Source: Helicobacter sp. 13S00482-2
GTDB lineage: Bacteria > Campylobacterota > Campylobacteria > Campylobacterales > Helicobacteraceae
Length of the DNA stretch: 64,000 nt
Reading direction: 5' to 3'
Assembly: GCF_002272795.1 (NCBI RefSeq)
Contig: NZ_MLAT01000007.1
Coordinates: 1-64,000 of the forward strand
Shown here: one piece after another, positions 7,238 to 18,163 of the stretch
How positions within the stretch are numbered: the first letter of the stretch is position 1
Layout of the letters: every line of letters starts with the position of its first letter
Position numbers and translations under genes: made by a program
Notes under the pieces: generated by a model
Database searches by the model: none
What the model was told of the DNA's origin: nothing
What the model saw: only the letters and a program-made list of their open reading frames with translations

Positions 7238-7896
7238 TTCTTCGCCCCTAGCAATCCCTTCAGCATAGACAAACCATCAGAATTTCCAAGAATTTCTTCT
7301 ATGGCACGTTCTGGGTGAGGCATCAAGCCAAAAATATTCTTGTCCTTGTTGCAAACTCCTGCAATAGATTCTATTGACCCATTGGGGTTATGCACATACT
7401 CAAGCAAAATCTGAGAATTTTCTCTCATTTCTTGGAGAGTTTTTGAATCCACATAATAACTTCCATCAGCGTGTGCAATAGGCAATGAAATTTGTTGATT
7501 TTTTCCATAAGAGGATAAAAATTTATTGTTAGTTGAGACAACTTTGAGTTTTTGGGTTTTTGAAATAAATAAAAGTCTTTCGTTGCGTTTTAATGCTCCA
7601 GGAAGCAATCTTGCTTCAGTGAGTATCTGAAATCCATTGCAAATACCCAAAATAATTCCACCATTATTTGCATACGCAATAACACTCTTCATGATTGGAG
7701 CAAATCTAGCGATAGCACCACTTCGCAAATAATCTCCATAACTAAAACCACCAGGTATGACTACAAGTTCTGTATCTTTTGGAAGTGAAGTTTCTTGATG
7801 CCACAAGATAAGAGTTTCTTGATGTAAAATCTCCCTATAAACATATTCCATATCTCTTTCACAATTTGTGCCAGGAAAGCATAGAACAACTACCAT
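7234..7896 (-). CDS. purQ: Phosphoribosylformylglycinamidine synthase, glutaminase subunit
   Basis: The 220-residue glutamine amidotransferase supplies ammonia to PurL for making formylglycinamidine ribonucleotide in purine synthesis. The triad is visible: nucleophile Cys86 in GICNGFQIL, and His194 and Glu196 in MPHPERA. The N-terminal FPGTNCERD is typical of PurQ. It follows purS by three bases. The small-subunit form, with separate PurQ, PurS and PurL, is the one used by many bacteria outside the gammaproteobacteria. PurL is not in the window. Confidence 0.96.
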   Translation of the reverse strand: MVVVLCFPGTNCERDMEYVYREILHQETLILWHQETSLPKDTELVVIPGGFSYGDYLRSGAIARFAPIMKSVIAYANNGGIILGICNGFQILTEARLLPGALKRNERLLFISKTQKLKVVSTNNKFLSSYGKNQQISLPIAHADGSYYVDSKTLQEMRENSQILLEYVHNPNGSIESIAGVCNKDKNIFGLMPHPERAIEEILGNSDGLSMLKGLLGAKK

Positions 7897-7899
7897 CTT

Positions 7900-8145
7900 T
7901 TAATCTTTTTTTAATTCAATTTGATAATCTTCTATAATCGTATTTGCCAAAAGTTCTTTTGCCATTTTTTCAGCCTCTAATAATGCTTTTTGATTATCAT
8001 TGTGTTCAAATTCAAGAATAATTTTTTTACTCAAACAAACTTTAGCAACATCTAAAAATCCCAGAGATTTTAGTCCCTGGTGAATAGCTCTAGCTTGTGG
8101 ATCTAAAACACCACGCTTCAAACTCACATTGATTTCAATAATCAT
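7900..8145 (-). CDS. purS: Phosphoribosylformylglycinamidine synthase subunit PurS
   Basis: The 81-residue protein has the PurS pattern: an N-terminal strand (IEINVSLKRGVLDPQA), then GLKSLGF and a C-terminal ANTIIEDYQIEL. PurS forms the bridge between PurQ and PurL in the PurLQS complex. It lies 10 bases after purC and 3 bases before purQ, in one operon. Confidence 0.93.
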   Translation of the reverse strand: MIIEINVSLKRGVLDPQARAIHQGLKSLGFLDVAKVCLSKKIILEFEHNDNQKALLEAEKMAKELLANTIIEDYQIELKKD

Positions 8146-8155
8146 CTAGTAACCC

Positions 8156-8866
8156 TTAAGATAATATTCTATTTAAAACTTCTTCATAAGCAAGTTTAAC
8201 ATTTCCTAAATCCTGTCTAAATCGATCTTTATCAAGCTTCTCGTTCGTGTCTTTATCCCAAAATCTACAACTATCAGGACTGATTTCATCAGCAAGAATG
8301 ATATTTCCATCAGCATCCTTGCCAAATTCTAACTTAAAATCAATCAGCTTAAGATTTTTAGAATCAAAAAATTGTTTTAAAACAGAATTTATTTTTCTGG
8401 CCTGATGTCTTAGAAAATCCAACTCTTGGACATCTTGAGTAATATCAAGTATCTTGCAATGCTCATCATTAATAAGTGGATCTCCAAGGGCATCATCTTT
8501 GTAGTAAAATTCTACAAGCGAAAAGGGCAAAACCTTTCCATCTAAAATTCCTAAACGCTTTGTCAAAGATCCTGTAGCAACGTTTCTAACAACCACCTCA
8601 ATGGGAATAATTTTCACTTCTTTGCAAAGGATATTTTTAGAATCAATTCGCTTAATAAAATGAGTTTTAATGTCATTTTTTTCTAAAAGCTCAAACAAAA
8701 AAGAAGTGATTTGACAATTAAGTTCACCTTTGCCACTTTCACTTCCTTTTTTTTCGGCATTAAAAGCCGTCAAATCATCCTTAAATTCAGCAACTAGAAT
8801 ACTTTCTTTATGCGTACTATAAAGCTTCTTTCCTTTTCCTTCATATAGCATTTTCACCTTATCCAT
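8156..8866 (-). CDS. purC: SAICAR synthetase
   Basis: The 236-residue protein joins aspartate to CAIR in step eight of purine synthesis, using ATP. Family signatures are [10 protein letters not shown] near the start (glycine-rich nucleotide site), [29 protein letters not shown] and [12 protein letters not shown]. Length is typical. The ATG at 8866 overlaps the stop of the upstream protease gene by one base (TAATG), so translation is likely coupled. Confidence 0.97.
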   Translation of the reverse strand: MDKVKMLYEGKGKKLYSTHKESILVAEFKDDLTAFNAEKKGSESGKGELNCQITSFLFELLEKNDIKTHFIKRIDSKNILCKEVKIIPIEVVVRNVATGSLTKRLGILDGKVLPFSLVEFYYKDDALGDPLINDEHCKILDITQDVQELDFLRHQARKINSVLKQFFDSKNLKLIDFKLEFGKDADGNIILADEISPDSCRFWDKDTNEKLDKDRFRQDLGNVKLAYEEVLNRILS

Positions 8867-10224
8867 TATTGAGCCTTAGTTTTTCCTGATATTTTAATAA
8901 TATTCCAAGCTTTAAGCACATCAATAGCTGTTTTTAGCTGAATGTCAGTATTGATATCTTTTTGAGTGATTAGCTTGATATCTTCTATTTTTTTTGTTTC
9001 AGATTTTTTATCTGCTTTTTCAGCAGATTTTTTATTTCCAGCTTCATTGTTTGTTTTTTGTAACTCATTTTCCAAATGATTTCTTAAATCTGCTTCTTTT
9101 ATTTCAAAGCTACTTTCATTTTGAGGAACAAGACCTGGATGTACCAATATATCGGGTTTGATTCCAATAGCTTGAATAGTTCTGCCACTAGGGAGATAGT
9201 ATTTTGCTGTGGTCAATTTGATTGCTTCTGTTTTGTCGATAGGAAGAACGACTTGAACGCTCCCTTTTCCAAATGTATTTTCACCAACAATAATCGCCCT
9301 ATCGTGATCTTGCAATGCTCCTGAAACAATCTCACTGGCACTAGCAGTTCCACCATTAACTAGCACAACAATAGGAAGATTTGCATAAGGTGCATTTCCA
9401 TTAGCCTTATACTCAACATTTTCTTCTTTAATCTTTCCTTTTTGAGAAACAATCACTCCGCTTTTTATAAATAGATCTGATAAACCCACGGCCTGATTGA
9501 GTAATCCACCTGGATTATTTCTAAGATCTAAAACAATTCCTTCAATTTTGTTTGATTTTTTTAGTTCATTCAGAACGCTTTGGGTGACATTTTTATCAAA
9601 AGAATTCACTCTTATGTAAAGATAATCGGTACCATCTATTTTTCTAGAATGCACGGATTTGACCTTGATAATATCTCTAGTGATATCAAAATCTAAAGGC
9701 TTTGATTCCCCTTTTCTAACAACCGTTAATTTTACAGAAGTCTTCGGTTTTCCACGCATAATATTAACAGCGTCATCAATGCTCATATTTAAGGTGCTCT
9801 CGCCATTAATTTTAAGAATCACATCTCCGCTTTTAAGTCCTGCTTTTTGTGCAGGTGTATCATCTAAGGGTGCAATAATTGTCAAAGCACCATCTTTCAT
9901 TCCAATTGTGATGCCCAATCCTCCGAACTCACCATCAGTTTGCACCTTCAAATCTTTGAATTTTTTCTCTGTCAGATAGCCTGAATGGGCATCTAAATTG
10001 GTCATCAAGCCATCAATAGCTTTATCAACAATTTCATTGATATTAATATCATCAACATAATAGGCTTCAACGGTATTTATTATTTTTGTGAGCTTATTGT
10101 AGGCTTGTATTCTCTGTTGTTGCGTTATGGATGCATTTTTTTCTTCCTGAGCAGAAAGTCCGCTAAACAATAAAGATGTACTTAAAAATGAAACCAGTAC
10201 GCCAGAAACCAGATATCTATTCAT
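8866..10224 (-). CDS. ctpA: C-terminal processing protease (S41 family)
   Basis: This secreted serine protease of about 452 residues removes C-terminal tails from envelope proteins. It has a signal peptide (residues 1-25), a PDZ domain (about 98-175, GLGITIG then [13 protein letters not shown]), and a catalytic core with the Ser motif GTASASEI near 293-300 and the Lys motif FGKGSVQ near 319-325. A lysine/glutamate-rich stretch sits at about 380-410. The ATG at 10224 is preferred over the GTG at 10227 because AGGCGG lies about 7 bases before it. It heads the leftward ctpA-purC-purS-purQ-SH3-plsC run. Confidence 0.93.
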   Translation of the reverse strand: MNRYLVSGVLVSFLSTSLLFSGLSAQEEKNASITQQQRIQAYNKLTKIINTVEAYYVDDININEIVDKAIDGLMTNLDAHSGYLTEKKFKDLKVQTDGEFGGLGITIGMKDGALTIIAPLDDTPAQKAGLKSGDVILKINGESTLNMSIDDAVNIMRGKPKTSVKLTVVRKGESKPLDFDITRDIIKVKSVHSRKIDGTDYLYIRVNSFDKNVTQSVLNELKKSNKIEGIVLDLRNNPGGLLNQAVGLSDLFIKSGVIVSQKGKIKEENVEYKANGNAPYANLPIVVLVNGGTASASEIVSGALQDHDRAIIVGENTFGKGSVQVVLPIDKTEAIKLTTAKYYLPSGRTIQAIGIKPDILVHPGLVPQNESSFEIKEADLRNHLENELQKTNNEAGNKKSAEKADKKSETKKIEDIKLITQKDINTDIQLKTAIDVLKAWNIIKISGKTKAQ

Positions 10225-10381
10225 CACAAACCGCCTATGAATTTTATTTTGGACTTAATTCTATCTAAAATTTTGATTTTTTTCATTAAACAATACTATT
10301 ATTATTGTCTAAATCTTATCGTAATGTCAAAGAATCTCAAATTTAAAATGATAAAACCTTAGCATAAAGCAATAAAATAAC

Positions 10382-10410
10382 TTGACATTATTAGACTAAA
10401 CTTATATAAT
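10382..10410 (+). promoter_or_regulatory. Consensus sigma-70 promoter of clpB
   Basis: A perfect TTGACA (10382-10387) is followed after 17 bases by a perfect TATAAT (10405-10410), 35 bases before the clpB start. Such a complete -35/-10 is rare in this genus. No HspR (HAIR) or CIRCE palindrome was recognised next to it. Confidence 0.9.
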
Positions 10411-10444
10411 GACATCATATATAATTTTATCTAAGGAGTCAGCT

Positions 10445-13018
10445 ATGAATATATTTGACAAAATGACCAATCAATTAAAAGAAACCCTTGATCAAGCTGT
10501 TTCTTTGTCTGTACATTCAAAAAACCAAGAGGTTGATACCACTCATTTAATATGGGCAATGCTTGCTAATACCCAATCAGTACTCAATCAATGCCTTAAT
10601 AAAATGAACATAGATAAGGTAAATTTAGAATTTGAAGCAAAAGCCCTTGTGGATAAACTACCAAAGGTTTCAAACATTTCAAAAGAAAATATAACACTCA
10701 GTAAAAATCTCCAAGAAAATCTGCATCAAGCTGAAGGGTTTGCAACAAAAAATGGTGATAAATATATTGCACTTGATAGTTTTATCATCGCGAATCTGAA
10801 GACAGAGAGCTTCATGAATGTTTTTTCAAAATATATAGATATGACAGAACTTAAAAAAACTCTAGAAGCTATGCGTGGAGGAGTAAAGATACAAAATGAA
10901 AACGATGATGCCAATCTTGAATCTTTGGAGAAGTTTGGTATAGATTTGACAAAAAAAGCACTCGAAAATACTCTAGATCCTGTTATTGGTAGAGATGAAG
11001 AAATCTCTAGAATGATGCAAATACTAATAAGAAAAACAAAAAATAATCCTATCTTGTTAGGAGAACCAGGTGTGGGTAAAACTGCTGTTGTAGAAGGACT
11101 AGCACAAAGAATAGTGAGAAAAGAAGTTCCTTTGTCATTACAAAATAAACGTGTCATAGCCCTTGATATGAGTGCTTTAGTTGCAGGAGCAAAATATCGA
11201 GGAGAGTTTGAAGAAAGACTCAAAAAAGTCATAGAAGAAGTTAAAAAAGCTGGAAATATTGTACTCTTTATTGATGAAATTCATACCATCGTAGGGGCAG
11301 GTGCTTCTGAAGGCAGTATGGATGCAGCAAATATATTAAAACCTGCACTTGCAAGAGGAGAACTTCACACGATAGGAGCTACAACACTCAAAGAATATCG
11401 AAAATATTTTGAAAAAGATGCGGCTCTTACAAGAAGATTTCAACCTATTAATTTAAATGAACCAAGCGTGAATGAAGCTTTAGGGATCTTAAGAGGAATA
11501 AAAGAAAAACTAGAAGCTCATCATAATGTAAATATAACAGATTCAGCACTTGTTGCTGCAGCCAAGCTAAGTAACCGATATATCACTGAGCGATTTTTAC
11601 CCGATAAAGCCATAGATCTTATTGATGAGGCAGCAGCAGAACTAAAAATGCAAATTGAGTCCGAACCAACAGAGTTATCTAGTATAAAACGTCAAATCCA
11701 ACGTCTTGAAGTTGAAAAACAAGCATTGAATATGGAAAAAAAAGAAAGCAATCAGGCAAGAATTGAAGAAATAGAGAAAGAACTTATCAATGCCATTGAA
11801 GAAAAGAATCTCTTAGAAGCTCAATTTGAAAACGAAAAAAATGTTTTCAGACAAATCGCACAAATCAAAAGTGATATAGATTCACTAAGGCGCGAATCTG
11901 AACTTGCCAAAAGAGATGGGAATTACAACAAGGCAGCTGAGATTGATTATAGCAAAATCCCTGAAAATGAGGCAAAAGAAAAAGAACTCAATGCGAAATG
12001 GGATAAAATGCAATCAGAAGGAACATTGCTTAAAAATGCAGTGACAGAAGAAAGTATCGCAGGAGTAGTGAGTAGATGGACACAAATCCCAATAAAAAAG
12101 ATGCTTCAAAGTGAAAAAGATAAGATATTGAATACTGAAAATGAGCTTAGAAAAACTGTGGTTGGCCAAGAAAAGGCTCTCAAGGCAATTTCTAGAGTTA
12201 TCAAGAGAAACAAAGCTGGATTGAGTGAAAATAACCGACCTATTGGAAGTTTCTTGTTCTTGGGTCCTACAGGAGTTGGAAAAACTCAAAGTGCAAAATC
12301 ATTGGCTCAGTTTCTTTTTGATAGTGATAAAAATCTTATTAGAATTGATATGAGTGAATATATGGAAAAACACGCTGCAAGTCGCTTAGTAGGAGCTCCT
12401 CCAGGATATGTTGGATATGAAGAGGGCGGACAACTCACTGAGGCTGTGAGAAGAAAACCTTATTCTGTAGTGCTATTTGATGAAATTGAAAAAGCACATC
12501 CTGATGTTTTTAATATTCTTTTACAAGTTCTTGATGATGGTAGGCTTACAGATAACAAAGGAGTAACAATTGATTTTAAAAATACTATCATCATTCTCAC
12601 AAGCAATATCGCCAGTGATAAAATAATAGAAATTAAAGATCAGAAAGAAAAAGTAGCAACAGTAAATGAAGCTCTCAAAAAATACTTTAAACCTGAATTT
12701 TTAAATCGCCTTGATGATATTGTTATTTTCAATCCATTAGATATTCAAGGTATTGTAGAAATTGTAGAAATTATGTTTGAAGATATTGCTAAAAAGGCGA
12801 TCGAAAGAGGTATCCAAATCAAGATCACTCAAGCAGCCAAAGAGTTTATAGCAAAAGCAGGATTTGATCCTGTTTATGGTGCTAGACCACTCAAAAGAGC
12901 ACTCTATGAAAAAATCGAAGATACTCTAGCAGAATTAATACTAGAAGACAAAGTTAAAGAAGGCAATGAGGTCATTTTTGATACAAAAGATGAAGAGATA
13001 ATCGCAAAAATAAACTGA
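10445..13018 (+). CDS. clpB: ATP-dependent disaggregase ClpB
   Basis: The 857-residue Hsp100 chaperone dissolves protein aggregates together with DnaK. Features in order are the N-terminal Clp repeat domain (~1-145), the first AAA domain with GEPGVGKT near 206, the long coiled-coil middle domain (~400-530, rich in E/K), the second AAA domain with GPTGVGKT near 607, and a C-terminal small domain. The middle domain separates ClpB from ClpA/ClpC. The ATG at 10445 has AAGGAG six bases upstream; an earlier ATG at 10409 lies within the -10 box and cannot be used. Confidence 0.98.
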   Translation: MNIFDKMTNQLKETLDQAVSLSVHSKNQEVDTTHLIWAMLANTQSVLNQCLNKMNIDKVNLEFEAKALVDKLPKVSNISKENITLSKNLQENLHQAEGFATKNGDKYIALDSFIIANLKTESFMNVFSKYIDMTELKKTLEAMRGGVKIQNENDDANLESLEKFGIDLTKKALENTLDPVIGRDEEISRMMQILIRKTKNNPILLGEPGVGKTAVVEGLAQRIVRKEVPLSLQNKRVIALDMSALVAGAKYRGEFEERLKKVIEEVKKAGNIVLFIDEIHTIVGAGASEGSMDAANILKPALARGELHTIGATTLKEYRKYFEKDAALTRRFQPINLNEPSVNEALGILRGIKEKLEAHHNVNITDSALVAAAKLSNRYITERFLPDKAIDLIDEAAAELKMQIESEPTELSSIKRQIQRLEVEKQALNMEKKESNQARIEEIEKELINAIEEKNLLEAQFENEKNVFRQIAQIKSDIDSLRRESELAKRDGNYNKAAEIDYSKIPENEAKEKELNAKWDKMQSEGTLLKNAVTEESIAGVVSRWTQIPIKKMLQSEKDKILNTENELRKTVVGQEKALKAISRVIKRNKAGLSENNRPIGSFLFLGPTGVGKTQSAKSLAQFLFDSDKNLIRIDMSEYMEKHAASRLVGAPPGYVGYEEGGQLTEAVRRKPYSVVLFDEIEKAHPDVFNILLQVLDDGRLTDNKGVTIDFKNTIIILTSNIASDKIIEIKDQKEKVATVNEALKKYFKPEFLNRLDDIVIFNPLDIQGIVEIVEIMFEDIAKKAIERGIQIKITQAAKEFIAKAGFDPVYGARPLKRALYEKIEDTLAELILEDKVKEGNEVIFDTKDEEIIAKIN

Positions 13019-13024
13019 CTAGCT

Positions 13025-13047
13025 TTCTCCTGCAAGTCGCGGGAGAA
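13025..13047. terminator. Hairpin between convergent clpB and nrdA
   Basis: TTCTCCTGC (13025-13033) pairs with GCGGGAGAA (13039-13047) over nine positions (one T-G wobble) with loop AAGTC. It sits between the ends of two convergent genes, 7 bases past the clpB stop. There is no strong T-run, so it may stop transcription only weakly or protect mRNA ends. Confidence 0.6.
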
Positions 13048-13067
13048 GCCACTTCATATCAATAAGT

Positions 13068-15437
13068 TTATTGACAATTCACGCATTCAATGGATCTATC
13101 CATGACATTATCATCAATCGTAGGACTTTCGCTTCTGAGATAATAAGTGGATTTCAAACCAAGTTTCCATGCGAGCATATAAATATCATTCAAAAGCTTT
13201 CCACTTGCTTTTTCAAGACGCATAAAAATATTTGTACTTTGACCTTGATCTATCCATTTTTGTCTGATTGCTGCGGCTTTGATTAGTTCAAATTGTTCAA
13301 TATCATATGCGGAAGTATAATATTCAAAGGTATCAAGAGTAAGATTGGGTACAACTACAGGAATCATTCCACTTAAATTATGCTCAAACCATTTCTTTTT
13401 ATAAATAGGCTCTATAGTTTGAGTCGTTCCTGCAAGAATGGAGATTGAACTTGTAGGTGCAATTGCCATCAAATAACCATTCCGCATACCCTGATTCTTT
13501 ACGGTTTCTCTGAGGGCAGACCAATCACAACTACTACCAAAAAGTCCTCCACGATCTACAAGCTTAAGAGCTTCCTTATTTGCCCTATCAATTGGAAAAA
13601 TTCCCTTACTCCAATTTGAGCCTTCATATTGAGGATATTTGCCCTTTTCTTTTGCAAGATTTGAACTTGATAAAATTGCATTGTAACTGATAGCTTCCAT
13701 AATTTCATCAATTTTTTGAAAATGCTTTTCAGAGCCCCAATGTATTTTTTGGGTAGCTAACATTTCTGCCTCTCCCATCACGCCAAGTCCAATGGCACGA
13801 TTTTGTGCATTGGTTGCTTTTACCTTACGATTAGGATAAAAATTCAAATCAATAACATTATCAAGCATACGAACAGCAATAGGAATAACTCTTTGAATAT
13901 CCTCTTGTGTGTGGATTTTGCTCAGATTCACACTAGCAAGGTTGCACACTGCGGTTTCTCCATCAACTTGTTTTTTAGTCGTGATAAATATCTTTTTTCC
14001 ATTGAGCGAATCAATATTGGTCAGTTTATTGGCTTTTTTTATGATACCAACATCGGTAGTGACTTCATCTTTTTCCTCAAAGTACTCCATAGTGCCATCA
14101 CAATATTCTACTTGCACCACATAATGGCTAGGGCTTGTATTTTGAAAAATTTCAGTGCAGAGATTTGAACTTCTTATAATCCCGACATGTGGATTAGGAT
14201 TTGCTCGATTTGCTGTATCCTTAAAACATAAAAAAGGCAGTCCAGACTCAAAATAATTGGTCAAAATCTTCTTCCAAAGTTCTTTTGCTTTGACAGTGCC
14301 TTTAATTATCGAAGGATCATTTTCATATTCAATGTATCGTTTTTCAAAATCTTCGCCATATAACTCCGTGAGATCACTACACTGATAAGAATCAAAAAGA
14401 CTCCACAAGCCATCTTCTTGAACCCTTTTCATAAATAAATCACAGATCCAAAGTGCAGGAAAAAGATCGTGAGCACGCAATCTTTCTTCGCCACTATTTT
14501 TACGCAAATCAATAAAACTATCAATATCATTATGCCAAACTTCAAGATAAGTTGCTATGGCTCCCTTTCTAGTACCAAGCTGATCTACAGCAATAGCAAC
14601 ATCATTGGCAATCTTTAAAAACGGAACAACACCCCCTGCAGCTTTTTGGTGATCATCTATAAAACTTCCCATACCTCTAACTCGGCTAAAATCCCAACCA
14701 ATACCACCGCCATATTTAGATAATAATGCCATTTCCTTATAAGCATCAAAAATACCTTCAATATTATCTGGCGTACTTCCTATGTAGCAAGAACTCAATT
14801 GATGACGGGTTGTTCTAGCATTCGCCAAAGTGGGTGTGGCAGTCACAACTTCAAATTTACTGATAACATCATAAAACTTAACTGCCCATTCGTTGCGATT
14901 TTCTTTTTCATCTTGTGCTAAAAACATTCCAATTGCCATAAACATATGTTGAGGAAGCTCAATAGGATTATCTTGCCTATCTTTTATGAGATATCTATCA
15001 TAGAGAGTTTTTATTCCCAAATAATTAAACTGCAAATCTCTATCAGGTCTAATTTGTGCATTCAAAAATTCTAAATCGTATTTTTCTTTAAATCCTTTGA
15101 GAATTTTTCCTTCTTTTTCTGCCCTATCAAAATACTCTCTCAAAGTGTTGTAACCCGTGAATCCTGTCACCTTATGATAAAGATCATACAAAAATAATCT
15201 AGCTGCTACAAATGTCCAATTAGGAGTATCCATATCAATCTTATCCACGGCTGTTTTAATCAATGTTTGTTGAATGTCTTCGGTGGTAATTTTATCTTTG
15301 AAATGGATTTTAGCATCCACTTCAAGCTCACTTTGACTCACACCAGTGAGATCCTTTACAGCACTTGAAGTGTACTTTTGTATTTTTGAGATATCCAGGA
15401 CTTCGACTCTCCCGTTACGTTTTATAACCGTTATCAC
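13068..15437 (-). CDS. nrdA: Ribonucleoside-diphosphate reductase, alpha subunit (class Ia)
   Basis: The 789-residue large subunit reduces ribonucleoside diphosphates to deoxy forms. An N-terminal ATP cone (~1-95) is the allosteric activity site. Conserved stretches include the active-site LSSCYIG region, NLASVNLSKIH (near 500), and NLCTEIFQNTSPSHYVV with its typical insertion. The C-terminal ECVNCQ carries the redox cysteine pair. Start is GTG at 15437 behind GGAG. The beta subunit (nrdB) is not in the window. Confidence 0.96.
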   Translation of the reverse strand: MITVIKRNGRVEVLDISKIQKYTSSAVKDLTGVSQSELEVDAKIHFKDKITTEDIQQTLIKTAVDKIDMDTPNWTFVAARLFLYDLYHKVTGFTGYNTLREYFDRAEKEGKILKGFKEKYDLEFLNAQIRPDRDLQFNYLGIKTLYDRYLIKDRQDNPIELPQHMFMAIGMFLAQDEKENRNEWAVKFYDVISKFEVVTATPTLANARTTRHQLSSCYIGSTPDNIEGIFDAYKEMALLSKYGGGIGWDFSRVRGMGSFIDDHQKAAGGVVPFLKIANDVAIAVDQLGTRKGAIATYLEVWHNDIDSFIDLRKNSGEERLRAHDLFPALWICDLFMKRVQEDGLWSLFDSYQCSDLTELYGEDFEKRYIEYENDPSIIKGTVKAKELWKKILTNYFESGLPFLCFKDTANRANPNPHVGIIRSSNLCTEIFQNTSPSHYVVQVEYCDGTMEYFEEKDEVTTDVGIIKKANKLTNIDSLNGKKIFITTKKQVDGETAVCNLASVNLSKIHTQEDIQRVIPIAVRMLDNVIDLNFYPNRKVKATNAQNRAIGLGVMGEAEMLATQKIHWGSEKHFQKIDEIMEAISYNAILSSSNLAKEKGKYPQYEGSNWSKGIFPIDRANKEALKLVDRGGLFGSSCDWSALRETVKNQGMRNGYLMAIAPTSSISILAGTTQTIEPIYKKKWFEHNLSGMIPVVVPNLTLDTFEYYTSAYDIEQFELIKAAAIRQKWIDQGQSTNIFMRLEKASGKLLNDIYMLAWKLGLKSTYYLRSESPTIDDNVMDRSIECVNCQ

Positions 15438-15454
15438 AAGGGACTCCTAATATT

Positions 15455-16090
15455 TTATTTATATTCGACTAGTTCATCAATGCTAATACGATACTTACTT
15501 GCAGGTTGTTCTTTTAAGCGATAGCCAAAAGGAACAATCAAAACAATCCTTTCTTTGAAAGTATCAATACCAAAAAGCTTTTCTAAAGAGGATTGCTCAA
15601 ATCCCTCCATAGGACAAGAATCAATCCCCAAAGAAGCGGCACAACTCATCATTGAACTTGCCATCAAATAAGCTTGTCTAGCTGTCCAATTGATAATATT
15701 CTCTCCCAGAAGATCGTTTGCAACCAAAAAACCTCTGATTCTTTGCTTATAGGCCTCATAAGCGGATTTATCATTAGCCATACGACGAGATACCATCTTA
15801 TCAACATAATCGCTAGGTGCCTTCAGATCAGCAACTTTGGATTTAAAGACGACAAGCTCACTAGCTGTGGTTATTTGTTCTTGATTCCAACACAATGGTT
15901 TCATCTTCTCTTTAAGGTCTTTATCTCTTATGATCATAAGCCTTGTGGGTTCTAGACCAAAAGAACTTGGTGAAAGTCTTCCAGATTCCAAAATCAGCTC
16001 AAAATCTTCAGAAGATATTTTTTTACTTGTATCAAATATCTTACAGGCATGTCTAAAACGCAATATATCGATAAAATTATTTTGTTTCAT
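15455..16090 (-). CDS. NAD(P)H nitroreductase, FrxA/NfsB-like
   Basis: The 211-residue flavoprotein belongs to the family that reduces nitro groups and activates metronidazole in Helicobacter. Landmarks are FRHACKIFD near the start, GRLSPSSFGLEP (FMN binding), WTARQAYLMASSMM and ASLGIDSCPMEGF. These fit H. pylori FrxA better than RdxA, in particular the SFGLEP and GIDSCPMEG stretches. It lies upstream of typA in the reading direction but 125 bases away, with its own AT-rich leader, and 17 bases before the nrdA start. Loss of such genes in related species gives metronidazole resistance; the gene here looks intact. Confidence 0.88.
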   Translation of the reverse strand: MKQNNFIDILRFRHACKIFDTSKKISSEDFELILESGRLSPSSFGLEPTRLMIIRDKDLKEKMKPLCWNQEQITTASELVVFKSKVADLKAPSDYVDKMVSRRMANDKSAYEAYKQRIRGFLVANDLLGENIINWTARQAYLMASSMMSCAASLGIDSCPMEGFEQSSLEKLFGIDTFKERIVLIVPFGYRLKEQPASKYRISIDELVEYK

Positions 16091-16215
16091 TTTGAGATCC
16101 TAAAAAAAATTATTAAATAATAATAAAACTATTTTAAAAGTAAGCTTTTACTATTAATGACTATTAATCATTTTGCCAAATTATATTTAACATATTATTG
16201 ATATTTTAGGAAAAT

Positions 16216-18018
16216 TTATTTTTTTCCCATTCTTTTACGTTGATTTGCATCAAGATACTTCTTTCTGATTCTGATATTTAACGGGGTAACTTCAAGAATC
16301 TCATCATCTTCTATCCATTCAAGTGCCCTCTCTAATGTCAAATCTCTAGGTGGCACAAGTTTTATAGCATCATCACTGCCACTAGCACGCATATTGGTAA
16401 GATGTTTAGATTTGATAGGATTAACATCTAGATCATTATCTCTACTATGCTCACCGATAATCATCCCTATATAGACTTTTGTTTGAGGCTCAATAAAAAG
16501 AGTTCCTCTTTCTTGGATATTAAAAAGTGAAAAAGCCGTGGCATCTCCATTTTCCATACTGATCAAAGCTCCATTTTTTCGAGATTCTACATTCCCGCTA
16601 TGTGGGCGAAACTCTAAAAATGAATGGTTCATAACACCCTCGCCTTTTGTATCTGTTAAAAATTCACTTCGATATCCTATTAATCCACGAGCAGGTATCT
16701 CAAACTCCAATCTTGTGTATCCATCACCCATAGGATTCATCGCTTTCATTTCAGCTTTTCTGCGACCCAATCTTTCAATAATAGTTCCACTAAAATCCTG
16801 AGGAGTATCAATAACCAAATGCTCAAAAGGCTCGAGTTTTTTACCATTTTCTTCTTTGATAATCACCTCGGGTCTAGATATGCTAAACTCAAAAGCTTCT
16901 CTTCGTAGATTTTCTGCCAAAATGGTGATTTGAAGCTCTCCTCTACCAGAAACACGATATTTACCCTCTCCCATCTCTTCACATTTCATAGCAATATTAG
17001 TTTGCATCTCTTTAAGCAATCTATCTTTGAGTTTATTGGCTGTAACGTGTTTTCCTTCAAGTCCAGCAAGTGGTGAATCATTGACCGAGAAATAAACACT
17101 CATTGTGGGTTCTTCTAGGTGCATAGGATCTAATGGCATCGGATTATTTGGATCCACAACGCTATCTCCTACATCAATAGCATTAAATCCAGCTACTGCG
17201 ATAATATCACCTGCCTCAGCTTCATCTATCTCTGTCCTTGCTAATCCTAAAAACCCTATCAATTTGGTGATCTTTCCGTTTTCTTTTGTTCCATCGCCTT
17301 TAGCAAGCATCACATTCTCGCCTTTTTTAATCTTTCCATTAAAAACCCTAGCAATCCCTATTTTTCCAACATAGTTATCATAATCAAGAGTAAAAATTTG
17401 CATTTGCAGTGAATCTTCAGGACTCCCTTCAGGAAGCGGTACATATTCTAATATGGCTTCAAATAATGGCTCAAGATTTTTTTTCTCATCTTCTAAATTC
17501 TTGATAGCATATCCCTCTCTTGCTGCAGCGTAAATAACTGGAAAATCAAGTTGTTTATCATTCGCACCCATTGCGACAAACAAATCAAATACTTCATCTA
17601 CGACCCTATCTGGTTCAGCGGCAGGTTTGTCAATTTTATTCACCACTACAATAGGTCTGATGCCAAAGCTCAAAGCTTTTTTGACAACAAATTTTGTCTG
17701 TGGCATCACTCCTTCTTGTGCATCTACTAGCAACAACACTCCATCTACCATTTTCAACACTCGCTCAACCTCTCCGCCAAAATCAGCGTGTCCAGGGGTA
17801 TCTATGATGTTAATTTTAGTGCCTTTATATCTGATTGCAGTATTTTTTGAAAGGATTGTGATTCCTCTTTCACGCTCTAAATCATTGCTGTCCATCACTC
17901 TTTCATCAACTTTTTCACGTTCACCAAATGTTCCTGATTGGGTTAATAACCCATCAACCAAAGTGGTTTTTCCGTGATCAACGTGTGCTATAACGGCAAT
18001 ATTTCTTATATTCTGCAT
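16216..18018 (-). CDS. typA: Ribosome-binding translational GTPase TypA/BipA
   Basis: The 600-residue EF-G-like GTPase acts on ribosome assembly and stress adaptation. G1 is AHVDHGKTT (residues 10-18), G2/G3 are [11 protein letters not shown] and DTPGHADFG, and G4 is NKID. Domain II, an EF-G-like domain III and the BipA-specific C-terminal domain (ending in a [15 protein letters not shown] tail) follow. Length is standard. Transcribed alone, with a 145-base gap to the divergent flagellar operon. Confidence 0.97.
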   Translation of the reverse strand: MQNIRNIAVIAHVDHGKTTLVDGLLTQSGTFGEREKVDERVMDSNDLERERGITILSKNTAIRYKGTKINIIDTPGHADFGGEVERVLKMVDGVLLLVDAQEGVMPQTKFVVKKALSFGIRPIVVVNKIDKPAAEPDRVVDEVFDLFVAMGANDKQLDFPVIYAAAREGYAIKNLEDEKKNLEPLFEAILEYVPLPEGSPEDSLQMQIFTLDYDNYVGKIGIARVFNGKIKKGENVMLAKGDGTKENGKITKLIGFLGLARTEIDEAEAGDIIAVAGFNAIDVGDSVVDPNNPMPLDPMHLEEPTMSVYFSVNDSPLAGLEGKHVTANKLKDRLLKEMQTNIAMKCEEMGEGKYRVSGRGELQITILAENLRREAFEFSISRPEVIIKEENGKKLEPFEHLVIDTPQDFSGTIIERLGRRKAEMKAMNPMGDGYTRLEFEIPARGLIGYRSEFLTDTKGEGVMNHSFLEFRPHSGNVESRKNGALISMENGDATAFSLFNIQERGTLFIEPQTKVYIGMIIGEHSRDNDLDVNPIKSKHLTNMRASGSDDAIKLVPPRDLTLERALEWIEDDEILEVTPLNIRIRKKYLDANQRKRMGKK

Positions 18019-18109
18019 TTTTACTCTCTTTCTTGTGGTTGTAACAAAATTATTCTGTAAGTATAGAGACTTTATCCTTATACTTTTATTTGATTTTATT
18101 TCAGGGTTT

Positions 18110-18127
18110 ATGGAATCTTTTTTGCTT
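18110..18127 (+). promoter_or_regulatory. Sigma-54 (RpoN) promoter of the hook operon
   Basis: GG (18112-18113) and GC (18124-18125) are separated by exactly 10 bases within TGGAAT...TTTTGCTTT, which fits the sigma-54 -24/-12 consensus TGGCAC-N5-TTGCTT, with the -12 part the better match. It stands about 40 bases before fliK. Hook and rod-to-filament genes of Helicobacter and Campylobacter are known RpoN targets. Confidence 0.8.
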
Positions 18128-18163
18128 TAATTGAATCATTATAATCTTCTAAGGAATTTTTAG

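Noticed and set aside
16091-16215. Possible Fur box before the nitroreductase
   Set aside because: AT-rich TTATTATTATTTAATAAT resembles the motif only by base composition; it fits poorly at fixed positions.
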